DNA of 64,000 bases, from the NCBI GenBank assembly GCA_963978545.1, contig OZ021733.1:29263330-29327329 (forward strand). The letters run 5' to 3'. This DNA comes from Linyphia triangularis. Lineage: Eukaryota; Arthropoda; Arachnida; Araneae; Linyphiidae. Numbering within the stretch: the stretch's first letter is position 1; each line of letters begins with the position of its first letter. The notes beneath the pieces are model-generated. The model was not told the origin of the DNA, made no database searches, and saw only the letters and a list, made by a program, of their open reading frames with translations. Below, piece by piece: positions 25,057 through 35,042 of the stretch. The position numbers and the translations under genes are program-made.

Positions 25057-26385
25057 CATGTCTGTTTTTACAATACACAGCAAGTATTTAAATTGAACTA
25101 TTTAGGAGATGTTGCTAAGTGCCATGCAAAAAAAGTGTCCTTACGCAATATGAAGACATGATTGCAACAATTGTTTAATTTTAGCTTGTAGCTAATTGTC
25201 TTAAAATGGATATCCTAAATTTATTCGTGAGTTGGTGATTCAGTTATGAAATGATAGATTATCTATGAAAAAAATTAGCGAAATATTTAATATATTGAAG
25301 TCTATAGTACAATATATTATTGAAAGACACCAATGAGCTTCACACTTTTGAGGATAGAGATCAATCCGGAAAATCTTCAAATCTAAAACGTTTGTATAAA
25401 GAAATATCGTATAGTAGGGTTCAAGATAGTCTGCGAATAAGTGCACCTTAAGTCGCACATGGCTTAAAAATTGATAAAAACATTGAAGTGACATCTCAAA
25501 CGGTAAGAAATGTTATTAAAGAAGTGGATCTGAATGGACTTGCAGCCCGTGAGAAGCCTTATATAAGTACATGAAACAGAAAAACGTGCATCGATTTTGA
25601 AAAGTCTTTTTTAGTGATGAATTAAAATTAAATATCCAAGGAGTCAGATAATCGAGTTATGATCAGGAGGAAACGAAATTAACGAATGTTAACTTATAAT
25701 TTATGTGGAACTGTCAAACAGGGTGAAGGAGGCGTTATGGTTTGGGGGTGTATGAGAGCTGCTGCTGTCGATAATGTAAGTTAAATAGAAGGAAATAAGT
25801 ATAGGTACGTGTAATCTTGAAATTTCAAAGTAAAATGTCTTAATAAGTGTACATAAATTGTCAATTGGGATTTTTCTTCAATTTTTTTATCAAATCTTAA
25901 GCCATGTGCGACTTGAGGTGCACTTATTCGCGGATTATATTGAACATTACAGTAGGATATTTCATTTATGCAAGAGTTTTAGCTTTGAAGATCTTCCGCA
26001 TCAAACTCTATTCTCAAAAGTTTGAAGCTCACGGTGTCTTTCAATAATATATTGTACTATAGACTTCAATATATTAAAGATTTCGACAATTTTTTTCATA
26101 GGTAATCCAACATGTCATAACTGAATCACCAACTCAAGAATAGGTTAGGAACTCCATTTTAAGACAATCAGCAAGAAGCAAAAATTAAACAATTGCTGCT
26201 ATCATGTCTTCATGACACTTGCGTACACTTCAGTTTCGAAAATTTACTGCAAGTCTGTTGTGGAAGACGTCAGAATTAATTTTCACATGGCGTACGGAAA
26301 CTTTGTTTGCATGGCACTTAGCAAAATTTCCTAAATATTTCAATTTAAATACTTCCTGCGTTTTGTAAAACCAGACATTTATTAT
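25057..26385. repeat. Inverted Tc1 5'-halves
   Basis: 25057-25475 and 25895-26385 are reverse complements with moderate divergence. Shared words include AAGCCATGTGCGACTT, CAATAATATATTGTACTATA and TGGTGATTCAGTTATGA. Both carry the Tc1 5' untranslated part and the N-terminal coding part, pointing away from the termini toward a 420-bp centre. Confidence 0.85.
25440..25790 (+). pseudogene. Tc1 transposase fragment, frameshifted
   Basis: Conceptual translation in shifting frames gives family landmarks in order: VRNVIKEVDLNGLAAREKP, then FFSDELKLNIQG (the catalytic FSDE block) and GGVMVWGCM. Stops and at least two frameshifts interrupt it. The opposite strand near 25895-26000 encodes PRISAPQVAHGL, the upstream part of the same protein, in the inverted half. 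Neither half could make a transposase. Confidence 0.85.
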
Positions 26386-26796
26386 AAATTTATTTGAAAG
26401 AATCAAATTAAATATATTTCAGTATTTATAGAAGATATGAAGCAAAAGATTAGAAATTATGCTAATTTATTTGTAACTTTGGCTTCCGTACGGAGACTTT
26501 TTTTTACCCACCGTATGACCTAATTTGTTTGCTTACTCTTCATAACATCAAGTTCAAAACAAAACTGTGAAATTTTTAGTAAATGCCTGGGAAAATAATT
26601 TTATTTGTATAGATAAAAGGAATAACAACACATGAACTTTTTAAAATTGGTATTTAACTAAAAAAAATGAATCCCGTAAAGAATTTATTATTCCGAATGT
26701 TAGCTTTAATGCGTTGCCAAGAAGTTAATGCTTAATTACAAGATTAGCAAAGTTTAGAAGTCCCAACTTCAAACTGAATTCTGATTCAAATCTTTG

Positions 26797-27416
26797 GTAT
26801 AGAACTCTAATCTCAAACTATAACCTCTGGAAAGCTTATTAACAGTTTCTGCTCTGAAAGCAGATGAAGCCAATTGAATACTCCCCCCATAATGCTATGA
26901 AATGGATTGCCATGGTTACATACACATTGTAACAAGTTTGAAAGAAGTTTCTAGTATAGAACACTATGTTGGTTATTAAGCCTTCTTGCGCTTCAAGTCA
27001 ATAACCAAGAATGTACTATCCAGAAGTTGTAGTTAGAGATCAGTGGTATAGAATAATCATCGATATAGATAAACAACTGTATAGACTGCTCCGATGTCAA
27101 TGCAAGGAGAAAAATGCGCCGGTGGTTGATGATGATTGGTGGACGATTAAAGAATCACAGTTCACTTTTATAGCTAGGTGGGAATGCGAGAAACTTTGTA
27201 AAGTGCTAGAGTAGATATTTTTTTGCTCATTATTACTAACTAAGATTTTATTTTCAATCCTCGGCAATCCATATTTTTTGTCCACCTAACGGTATCTGTC
27301 AATGGCTTCATTTTCCCAGCGTTAAGTAGTCTATCCAGTTGTGTCTCACCCGGAGAAAGCATTGAAATGGCAACATCACAAAATTCCTTCTGCACCGAAA
27401 TGATTTGATAACCCCG

Positions 27417-27450
<34 letters not shown>

Positions 27451-27818
27451 CAACCTGTTCCAGAGAGGTGGTTCTCTTCCATATGTACGCGGAGGCAGGT
27501 GCTAGTTCACAAAGTCCTTCCTTTCCACTCCCAGCCGGGAGTTCAACCAACCAACCTATCTAATTGTTTATCTATATCGATCACTGATCTCTAACTGTAA
27601 CTTCTGGATAGTGCATGCTTGGTTAATGACTTGAAGCCGAAGAAGACTTAACAACCATCCTAGTGATGTATACAAGCAACTTCCCCCAAATTAGTTACAA
27701 TGTGTAACCATGGTAACCTATTTCATAGCATTATGGGAAGAAGTATTCAATTGGCTTCATCTGCTTGTAGAGCAGAAACCAGCTATAAGCTATCTAGAAG
27801 TTATAGTTTGAAATCAGA
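26797..27818. mobile_element. Large foldback element, ~260-285-bp arms
   Basis: The left arm (about 26797-27080) and right arm (about 27566-27818) are reverse complements at roughly 80% identity; shared blocks include GCAGATGAAGCCAATTGAAT, CATAATGCTATGAAAT and AGAGATCAGTG. The loop of about 485 bp has a T-run at about 27417-27446. Open frames at 27011-27214 and 27700-27942 lie in the arms and loop and have no recognised domain. A further fragment of the arm is at 32845-32926. Confidence 0.8.
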
Positions 27819-30030
27819 GATATCGATGAGAATAAAAGGGTTTTTTAGTTTGGTTTGCCGACTGTCTATTTCTGACATTTATAAAGTGCTTAACACTGGT
27901 AATTTTGAGCATCTAGAAGAATATGAGATCGAAATCTTCTAGTGTAAATCACTCTCTCCGACTCCACCACACCAACAAGAGTCTTTCACCACTCGTATCG
28001 TATTCGAGGCTTTACAGGGGCTTCTGAACGTTAAACAGTTGTGGCCTCAATGCCTGCAAGAGTGGAGTGGAGTAAAAATAGAAAGTATGGTGAAAGCTCA
28101 GGTGCTGACCTCGGAATTTGAACCAGTTCAAAATTGTGAGGTCTATTTGAATATTTGTTGAGGTGTTTTAGATGAAGTATGATCATTGACTAACCTTTGC
28201 GCAAGAAATTTCAAAACCAATCTAATTTTCATCAAAGCCAAGGATTATATATTTTAATCCAATTTGTGTTAATTGGGGTGGTTAGAGCTTTGGTTTCACA
28301 TACCAAAGGTTGGCCGGTTCATGCTTAGATACGTATAGTTTTCTTTTAGTATTTTATTATAGAAAACAGACTCTTGAAGGACTAAGTGGGTAAAGGAGAT
28401 ATATATCAAAAACTATCTTTTGAGATATTCCCTTTTTAAGCATTCCCTCTTACAGCGCTTCTTCTCAGAAACTCGAACCCAATTGAAGGGTTTGGTAGAT
28501 GAAGGAGATAAATATAAAAAACTCTTATCTTTTGAGATTTTTCTCTTCAAGTATTTGCTTTGGTATTCTTTTATATGTAATAAGTCATTTTCATGAATCA
28601 AAATTCATTCATTGTGAAAACTAAAAAAATATCACCTAGCCCCTTCATCCATTTAGCTCTTTAATTATATCTTTTAATAGATATATTAAGTTGAGAGCAT
28701 AGATATTGTAACATAAATTTTTATAACAAATCATAAAGCAATGAGAAAAGAGTACTTCTCATGATTCAATAACCTGTTATTTGTCACACCAGCTCATCGT
28801 GTCAGTCTGATCAGACTTTACAGAGATAAATTTCTTCGAACTTTTAATTTAACCTAACCTATATTGCGAAATGTTTTGCAGTTGAAATAGTTTGCAAAGG
28901 TATTTTAAATAAAATGTTATAAATAAAAAATATGATTGGTTAAAACAGTATATTTTATTGTTTGCTATATTCCAATTAGTTGCTAGAAGGAAAAATTTCT
29001 TGGAATTCGGCCACTGGTGAAGCTTACTTTATTTGTCATAAATTGCCCCTTTAGGCTATATTACGAACCGTAGACAGAACCTGATGGTGAAAAGTAATCG
29101 TTAAAGTTTCTTATTGCTTTCATAGCAGTTGGACATAATCAATAAATATTGTGATGTCATAATTGTACCTCTCAATACGGTGATAGTGGTAACGCCTGTT
29201 AGTGATCGCAATTGTGTGGTGGTCTGATTTAGACATTCTTCTTTGTGTTCAAAATGAAATTTTTTCAGAAGAAAGAAATAACTCTAGAGGTAAAATATTT
29301 ACTTACGAAGTTAGTTTATTGTGGTTAAAAATTTAATCAAGCAAGATTCATGTTTGTAGAAATGTTATACTTAAATCTTTTAGTGAAATATATATGAATA
29401 ATGATTGTGAAATAATTAATAAATATATTAATTTTCTTGGAATGATAATAACCTATCCATTTGAGGTTTGGGCTTTACCGAGAAGTTTTGCGCTATTTTC
29501 ATGGCGAAATTTCATTTACATTTAACACGCATTCATTTTTTTTTTTTAAACAATGAATTTGTTTACGATTATGAAAATTGCTTTTGAAGAGAAGATTAAA
29601 ATTTAATACCAATGTTTATTTAGCAATTTTACTTTTGAAGTATTGTAACATGAAACCAGTTGGCTTATTTAGCTTTAATGTAACTTCTGTTGCAAATGAT
29701 AAACTTTTTATTCTTGTAGTAACTAATTTAAATAAACCCTAATTAATATTTATCAATTTTCTGATGGCTTCTCAAATTAGGGAGATTAAAATAATAGTGA
29801 AGAATTTGTAGCTTTTAACTAGTTGGTTATAATCCCAACATACGAAAACATAAATATTGAACAAGATATGTTTAAATTTGCATAAAATGATTTCTCCTGT
29901 ATTAATCTCATTTTAAAATGCCAGAATTTAAATAATTTGGATTGTAGTTCTAACAGTATGAAAGCTTATACGTTTTGCCATTCTTTAAGGTAATTTCTCG
30001 AACTTCATACAGTAATTTACTCTAACCTTC
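27819..30030. other. No supported gene
   Basis: A decayed tRNA-like piece (GTGGTTAGAGCTTTGG..., about 28268-28330) resembles a SINE-B head. An approximate duplication of GAGATAT/CTTTTGAGAT-type sequence spans about 28390-28560. The rest is AT-rich and featureless. Confidence 0.4.
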
Positions 30031-30287
30031 AAGGGGAGTTGGTACCCGTTATACCGGTTTTGTTAATTTTGCATATTTCATGTACCTTTTTCCCAGAAAG
30101 TAATTGACATAGAAGCTTAATTTTTTTTCAGTGCAATTAGCAGCTACTTGTTATTCTACTGAAGTCAGCATTTCTTTATAATTCATTTACTTTTTTTAAA
30201 TAAGTTTTCGTTAAAGTCATTTCAACTTTGTTAAAAATCACTATTTTTTAATTTTTTTTGCCGAAATAAGCCGGAACAAAAAATATC
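30031..30287. mobile_element. TTAA MITE, copy 3, truncated
   Basis: The left end AGGGGAGTTGGTACCCGTTA follows TTCA (a one-base change from TTAA). Homology to copies 1 and 2 runs to about 30287, where the ATCCGAACGATGG element takes over. The right half is absent. Confidence 0.75.
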
Positions 30288-30520
30288 CGAACGATGGCTA
30301 TATCTTCGGTTCTAATCATCGTAGAATCTTACGGTTTGCACCAAAATGTTTTGTTTATGATTTTCCATATGTCTGATGCATTTTTTCTTATGGGGCTGTA
30401 TACTAAGTAAATTTAACTCGATCCTTAAAAATTTCATTACGAACCCCTATTTTTTATGTTTTCATTCGATTTAGAATACCTCGTTCACCCTAGATACCAA
30501 GATTCAGTTAATTATCTTGA

Positions 30521-30699
30521 GCCGACCAAACGGTATGGTGGTTAGCGTGCTAGCTTCTAGACCGTGAGGTTGCGGGTTCGAGTCCCTTGTTAGGCATGGG
30601 TGTTTGTAAATGTATGTTCACTTGTCTAACGACGAAAGTTTCGGCGCATTATAGCCCTCGTGCTGCTGACTTCGCCAGATAATCTGAATACAACAAATC
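30521..30699 (+). mobile_element. SINE-A, 10-bp target duplication
   Basis: ATTATCTTGA flanks it at 30511-30520 and 30700-30709. Head, A box (TGGTGGTTAGCG), B box (GGGTTCGAGTCCC) and body are complete; the tail ends in ACAACAA. Confidence 0.92.
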
Positions 30700-30717
30700 A
30701 TTATCTTGAAAAACATG

Positions 30718-30901
30718 GCCGACCAAACGGTATAGTGGTTAGCGCGCTGGCTTCTAGACCGCGAGGTTGCGGGTTCGAGTCCCGTGTAGGCATGGGTGTT
30801 TGTAAATGTATGTTGGTTTGTTAAATGACGAAATGTTTCGGCGCATTTTAGCCCTCGTGTTGCTGACGGCGCCAGATAACCTGAATACAACCAACCAACT
30901 A
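30718..30901 (+). mobile_element. SINE-A inserted beside the previous SINE
   Basis: Complete head-to-tail copy ending CAACCAACCAACT. Flanks GAAAAACATG and GAAAAACACG give a short imperfect target duplication that overlaps the end of the neighbour's duplication. Confidence 0.9.
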
Positions 30902-31158
30902 GAAAAACACGTCACTTAAAAGCAAAATTTTTTCGGAATATCTTGAGGGTAAATTTCTTTATCACGGAAGAACGTTTTGCTTGCTTCGAGACGTAATCTA
31001 CTCGTATTACGCGGTCCCTTAAAGTGAGCTTTTTTACTTTTTTGATGAAATATCGAGAACCATTAGTCAAAATGGAATGAAAAAAATTCGGGAGGGTTTT
31101 CGACCTTGATAATTCGAATGGAAGCAAACAAATTGTATGTTTCTATTTAAAAAAAATT

Positions 31159-31340
31159 GCCGACCAAACGGTATAGTGGTTAGCGTGCTAGCTTCTAGAC
31201 CGCGAGGTTGCGGGTTCGAGTCCCCTTTTGGCATGGGTGTTTGTAAATGTATGTTGGTTTGTCTAATGACGAATGTTTCGGCGCATTATAGCCCTCGTGC
31301 TGCTGACGGCGCCAGATAATCTGAAAACAACCAACCAACT
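31159..31340 (+). mobile_element. SINE-A copy
   Basis: Complete copy with GCCGACCAAACGGTATAGTG head, GGGTTCGAGTCCCC B box and CAACCAACCAACTAACC tail. No target duplication found; its insertion may have accompanied loss of host-element sequence. Confidence 0.9.
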
Positions 31341-31609
31341 AACCACTCGTTGGAAAATTATGAAATTTGGTATGTAAAAATTTTTTTGGATTCTAAATCT
31401 AAATATGTTAAAATATTATGGGGTTGCCGTTGAAATTTTAAAGTTTGGTTTAGTTTTAATATGTAGAATATAAAGACCTTCCACAATTTACAACGGTACT
31501 TGACTTTTATTTCATCAATTAGAATACAAGATATAGCCATCGTTCGGATTTTCTTTTTTTGCGCACTGTACTAACATCCAATACAGGGAGATTCCGAACA
31601 TCCTTTTAA

Positions 31610-31778
31610 CGGTATAGTGGGGTTAGCGTTCTAGCTTCTAGACCACGAGGTTGATGGTTCGATTCTCGTGTAAGGCATGGGTGTTTGTAAATGTATGTTG
31701 GCTTGTCTAATGACGAATGTTTCGGTGCATTATAGCCCTTGTGTTGCTGACGGCGCCAGATAATCTGAAAACAACCAA
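31610..31778 (+). mobile_element. SINE-A, slightly 5'-truncated, 16-bp target duplication
   Basis: CCGAACATCCTTTTAA flanks it perfectly (31594-31609, 31779-31794). It starts at CGGTATAGTGG, lacking about nine head bases; the B box is changed to GGTTCGATTCTC. Confidence 0.92.
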
Positions 31779-32172
31779 CCGAACATCCTTTTAAGATCTT
31801 GAAATGGTGTCTCGTATACAGGAAAGTAACCTATAATAAAGAGGCTAAATATTGAGACAGTTTACAGCGCCCCTTGTAGCGATTTATGGAAGTTACAAAA
31901 AATAACTTAAAAATGAGAGATCGCCAAAAAGTCCAATTAGTAGTATAACACCAGAGAGCACTCTTCTCAGTTTCAGGACGGCTCCATTTTGGAGTCCAAA
32001 TTTTCAACCATGAATATATTGGCGCAGTTTAGTCTTTGTGTTGCTCTTGCGCCTTATAAATCTGAAATCCAACAACAACCATGAATATCTTCGCTAATTT
32101 TATCAATAACTTTATTAAAGCTTTTTCTGTGTTTTGTGAGATAATAATGAAATATTTTCTAAATGGACTGTT

Positions 32173-32243
32173 AAGGACGAATGTTTCGGAGCATTATTGA
32201 CCTCGTGTTGCTGACGGCGACAGATAATCTGAAAACAACCAAC
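32173..32243 (+). mobile_element. SINE-A, strongly 5'-truncated
   Basis: Only the last about 70 bp remain (GACGAATGTTTCGGAGCATT to CAACCAAC). TGGACTGTT flanks both sides (32164-32172, 32244-32252), which shows it arrived by 5'-truncated retroposition rather than later deletion. Confidence 0.88.
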
Positions 32244-32844
32244 TGGACTGTTTCGCCTATCTCCTTTAGTTTTTGTTATTTTTGTAACTTCCATAAATCG
32301 TTGCTTGGGGCGCTTCCATAAATCGTTGCTTGGGGCGCTTCCATAAATCGTTGCTTACATTATATTGCGATTTATGGAAGTTGCAAAAAATAACTTAAAA
32401 ATGCGAGATCGCCAAAAAGTCCATTTTGTAGTATTACAACACCAAAGAACACGCTTCTCAGTTTCAGGCCGGCTCCTTTTTGGAGTCCATATTTTCAATC
32501 ATGAATATATTGGCGCATTTTGGCCCTTGTGTTGCTCTTGCGCCTAATAAATCTGAAATCCAACAACAAGCATGAGTATCTTCGCTAATTTTATCGATAA
32601 TTTTATAAAAGTTTTGTCACATAATTATGAACATTTTTCTTGCTGGACTTTTTCGCTTATCTCCTTTATTTTTTGTTATTTTTTGTAACTTCCATAAATC
32701 GTCGCTTGGGGCGCTGTAAGCAGTCTCAAAATATTAAGCATAGCCATTTTACTGTATGTATAATTTACTTCCTTGGCTATACAAGACGATATTTCAAATT
32801 TAAAAGGCTGTTAGGAATCGCCCTGTAGATCTCTGGTGATAAAG

Positions 32845-32926
32845 CCTTCCTCAGCTTCAAGTCAATTACCAAGCACATCCTATCCGCAAGTATAGCTTGG
32901 AGATCAGTGATTTTGGATATATCTTT
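32845..32926 (+). mobile_element. Fragment of the 26.8-27.8 kb foldback arm
   Basis: AAGCCTTCCTCAGCTTCAAG, TCAATTACCAAGCACATCC and GGAGATCAGTGAT match the arm sequence near 26980-27045. It ends about 65 bp before the host-gene exon. Confidence 0.65.
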
Positions 32927-32990
32927 TCTATATTGAAACTAAATATTTCTCTCACCGTTATTACAATAACATAATTTTTTTTTGTATTAG

Positions 32991-33261
32991 AAAACGCCGA
33001 TTTTGTTTCGATTGGAACGTCGGCACACTCTCTTGGATGGTGCTAAAGAGGAAGATGCAGACGGCGAGTCGAAGCGAGTTTACCGAGCCAACAGTGTTGG
33101 TAGCTATACTCGTCCTAACACACCAACAGATGTGAAACGTGATGCCTCGCTATCACAGCATAGCTTGTCTAATGGAAATCGCAGTAACTATTCGGCTGCC
33201 TCTACTGTCATTATTACAGAGAGTGAGCTGTCATCTTCGTGGCTTTATAACACCAGAAAAG
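32991..33261 (+). CDS. Internal coding exon of an unrecognised membrane protein (N-terminal cytoplasmic part)
   Basis: A pyrimidine-rich tract ending TTTTTTTTTGTATTAG precedes the exon, and its reading frame opens exactly after that AG (the acceptor TAG would be an in-frame stop). The donor is AAAAG/GTAAGA, and the last codon is split after its first base. The 90 complete codons are rich in Ser, Thr, Arg and Asn: an ERRHTLLD start, an acidic EEDADGE patch, then RPNTPTD, SLSQHSLSNGN and a closing SSSWLYNTRK. This looks like a disordered cytoplasmic segment with many possible Ser/Thr phosphorylation sites (inference). No ATG lies at the start, so at least one upstream exon is missing from the model. 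It joins in frame to 35043-36412. Confidence 0.75.
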
Positions 33262-33442
33262 GTAAGATGGTACGATAATATCTAATTTGGCTTGTCTGAT
33301 ATTTAATTTTGAGTGAAAGTATTAGTTTACAATTTTAGTGTCTTTTCGACCGTTTGTAATCTGAAAATTTTAAACTTATTCAGTTTTTATATATTTCAGT
33401 GGCTTATATAAATCTCATTTCTTTTTATATAGAGAGCGATTT

Positions 33443-33626
33443 CTGAAGTCCAATCCAACCCCCTTTTTTTGTAACTTTCATAAATTGCCGCTAGGAGCGC
33501 TGTAAGCTGTCTTTAGATATTTAGCATAGTTACATTATGTACTACTTCGGTATATGTTACTTCCCTGGTTACAAGATATGTTGTTTCAAAATTAAAGAGC
33601 CAAAAAGGTCATTATGAATAACCCTG
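33443..33626. mobile_element. One-ended fragment of the CAGGG foldback MITE
   Basis: It contains GTAACTTTCATAAATTGCCG, GAGCGCTGTAAGCTGTCT and the terminus AATAACCCTG/TA, aligning with 32690-32825. The other half is absent. Confidence 0.75.
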
Positions 33627-33816
33627 TATTTATAGCAGTGCATTTTATGTATTTCAAATTTGAGGAGCTGGCGAACAAAACTGTTCTTGTCCCCTAGCAA
33701 GTTTTGTATAGGAAATGTTAAAATAAACACTAATCTGTATTTGTATTCTGTTATAAATACATTTATTTTAAGAGGCTTAGATTAGTTTTTGATGAAATAT
33801 ATTGCAGAGGGTTTAA

Positions 33817-34843
33817 CCTCTTGACATACAAATAAAATCCGCGTACAAATAAATGCGGATTATTTCAGAAATCACTGTTATACTAACTACCTCTTTCATT
33901 GCGCTTCTTTCTGTTTACTTGCTTGGCAATGTGATTTTTTCTATCGGTACTGTTGAGAGGGGGGAAGCATCTTCAACAATCTAAACCAGCGTTCGTCACT
34001 AACTTATAGAGGCGGGCCGTATGTCTTATGTTGAAGCTTTTTGCGGGCCTGATACACCAAAATATGTATCTTTAGTTATTATCAATTTAGCAATAAATAG
34101 CATTTATGAAAACTGGGAAAAAAATATTATTTTTCTTTTATCTTACTAAAATAACAATTGATATTTGATCTTTTTTTCTTCAAATGATTAAAAAAATAAT
34201 TTTCATCATTAGTAAATCAAAGTCTAAAATAGAAGTGAATCTTTTGTTTTCACGTGGCAATGCGACTTGACCTAACTTTTAATAAAAATATTCAAACTGT
34301 ATACTTCCAAGTTGCTCCGTTTTAGTCGATATCAACTGTGATTTGTGAGACGATGGCAGTCGAAACCGTTCTGTTTATTTTATGATAGAGTCCGTGTCTT
34401 TCGGAGTATTTGTTGCAGTCAATTTTAATAAATTGTCCAAACGAGATTAAGTTATTCCTGTATTTATTCTTGATGCAAACCACCTTACTGAAAGCTTCTT
34501 CATAAAGTTTTCTTGTGCACGTTGTGGAGAACTCTGCTCTAGATAGTTAACATATATTATTTCGGATAATTACAATTATGTAAAAAGAAAGTCTATATCG
34601 CTAAATTTGATTATTTTTTTTAATCTTCTGTGGTGTCGGTGGGTCGCAGAAATATATCTCTTGGCCGCGTAGTGGCTAACGCTGTTCTAAACAAAACGGT
34701 ATCGATGCACGACCGTAACAGATAATCTAATAGTATTCTTCCGGTGTTCACCGAAGACTGTTCTTAACGTCTCGGAGACGTCAAAGTCTACAATGGCACA
34801 TGAAATGAATGACGTCGCCGAGACATCATTGTATGTCAAGGGG
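33817..34843. mobile_element. piggyBac-type non-autonomous element in the intron
   Basis: TTAA occurs at 33813-33816 and 34844-34847. The left end is CCTCTTGACATACAA and the right end (reverse complement) is CCCCTTGACATACAATGATG, which match over 14 of the first 15 bases. CC-starting ends with TTAA duplication fit piggyBac elements. The 1.03-kb interior has no recognisable transposase. Confidence 0.75.
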
Positions 34844-35042
34844 TTAAAAGTAAGTTTCAGAAGGACAAATTTATTTTGAAATAAATGGATGTTGTGCAAA
34901 CAGGTTCGCCGACTTCTCATTATATTCCTTATATTTATGTTCCTAACGAAATCTAGAATAACTTGAAACGCAAACTTAAAGCTAAAGAGCACATTTTCTT
35001 TTGAAATGCAATGAATTAATTTAGGATAATTTAATTTTGTAG

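Larger units (their letters stand above)
21972..26513. mobile_element. Composite Tc1-like element with an internal insertion
   Basis: Left terminus CAGTGGGTAAAAAAAGTTTC and right terminus (reverse complement) CGGTGGGTAAAAAAAAGTCT sit between TA dinucleotides (21970-21971, 26514-26515). Both termini continue into the same sequence (GCCAAAGTTACAAATAAATT), so both ends look like the 5' end of one Tc1 family. Homology on the left stops at about 22103 and resumes at about 25056. Removing that insert leaves about 1.59 kb, a normal Tc1 size. The neighbouring empty site supports a single insertion event. Confidence 0.75.
30288..31568 (+). mobile_element. Tc1/mariner-like MITE, copy 1, carrying three SINEs
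   Basis: It starts in ATCCGAACGATGGCTATATC and ends AATCCGAACGATGGC (reverse complement) then CGCACTGTA at 31562-31570. It aligns in reverse with 59830-60909, whose ends are TA-flanked CAGTA. SINE-A copies at 30521, 30718 and 31159 interrupt it; about 230 bp present in copy 2 are missing near the third SINE. No transposase is seen. Confidence 0.75.
31584..32825. mobile_element. Foldback MITE with long mariner-like ends, carrying two SINEs
   Basis: Left CAGGGAGATTCCGAACATCC and right (reverse complement) CAGGGCGATTCCTAACAGCC begin inverted ends of roughly 100-125 bp, flanked by TA. The interior has a second inverted motif (GATTTATGGAAGTTACAAAA) present four times in alternating orientation, and a CATAAATCGTTGCTTGGGGC unit repeated three times near 32285-32360. 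Two similar ~350-bp halves (31862-32310 and 32365-32720) indicate internal duplication. No protein is encoded. Confidence 0.8.
33262..35042 (+). other. Intron of the host gene
   Basis: The 1781-bp phase-1 intron runs from GTAAGA to TTTAATTTTGTAG. It carries an end fragment of the 31.6-kb MITE family and a 1.03-kb TTAA-flanked element, which together make up most of it. The 129-codon minus-strand frame at 34687-35076 overlaps the downstream exon and the element edge and is not supported. Confidence 0.75.

Noticed and set aside
27011..27214. 67-codon frame as a possible exon
   Set aside because: Lies in the arm and loop of a foldback element and has no domain.
30521..30600. tRNA-like heads with A and B boxes as functional tRNA genes
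   Set aside because: All sit at the 5' end of a repeated body with target duplications, and the acceptor and anticodon stems do not close well; they are SINE heads.
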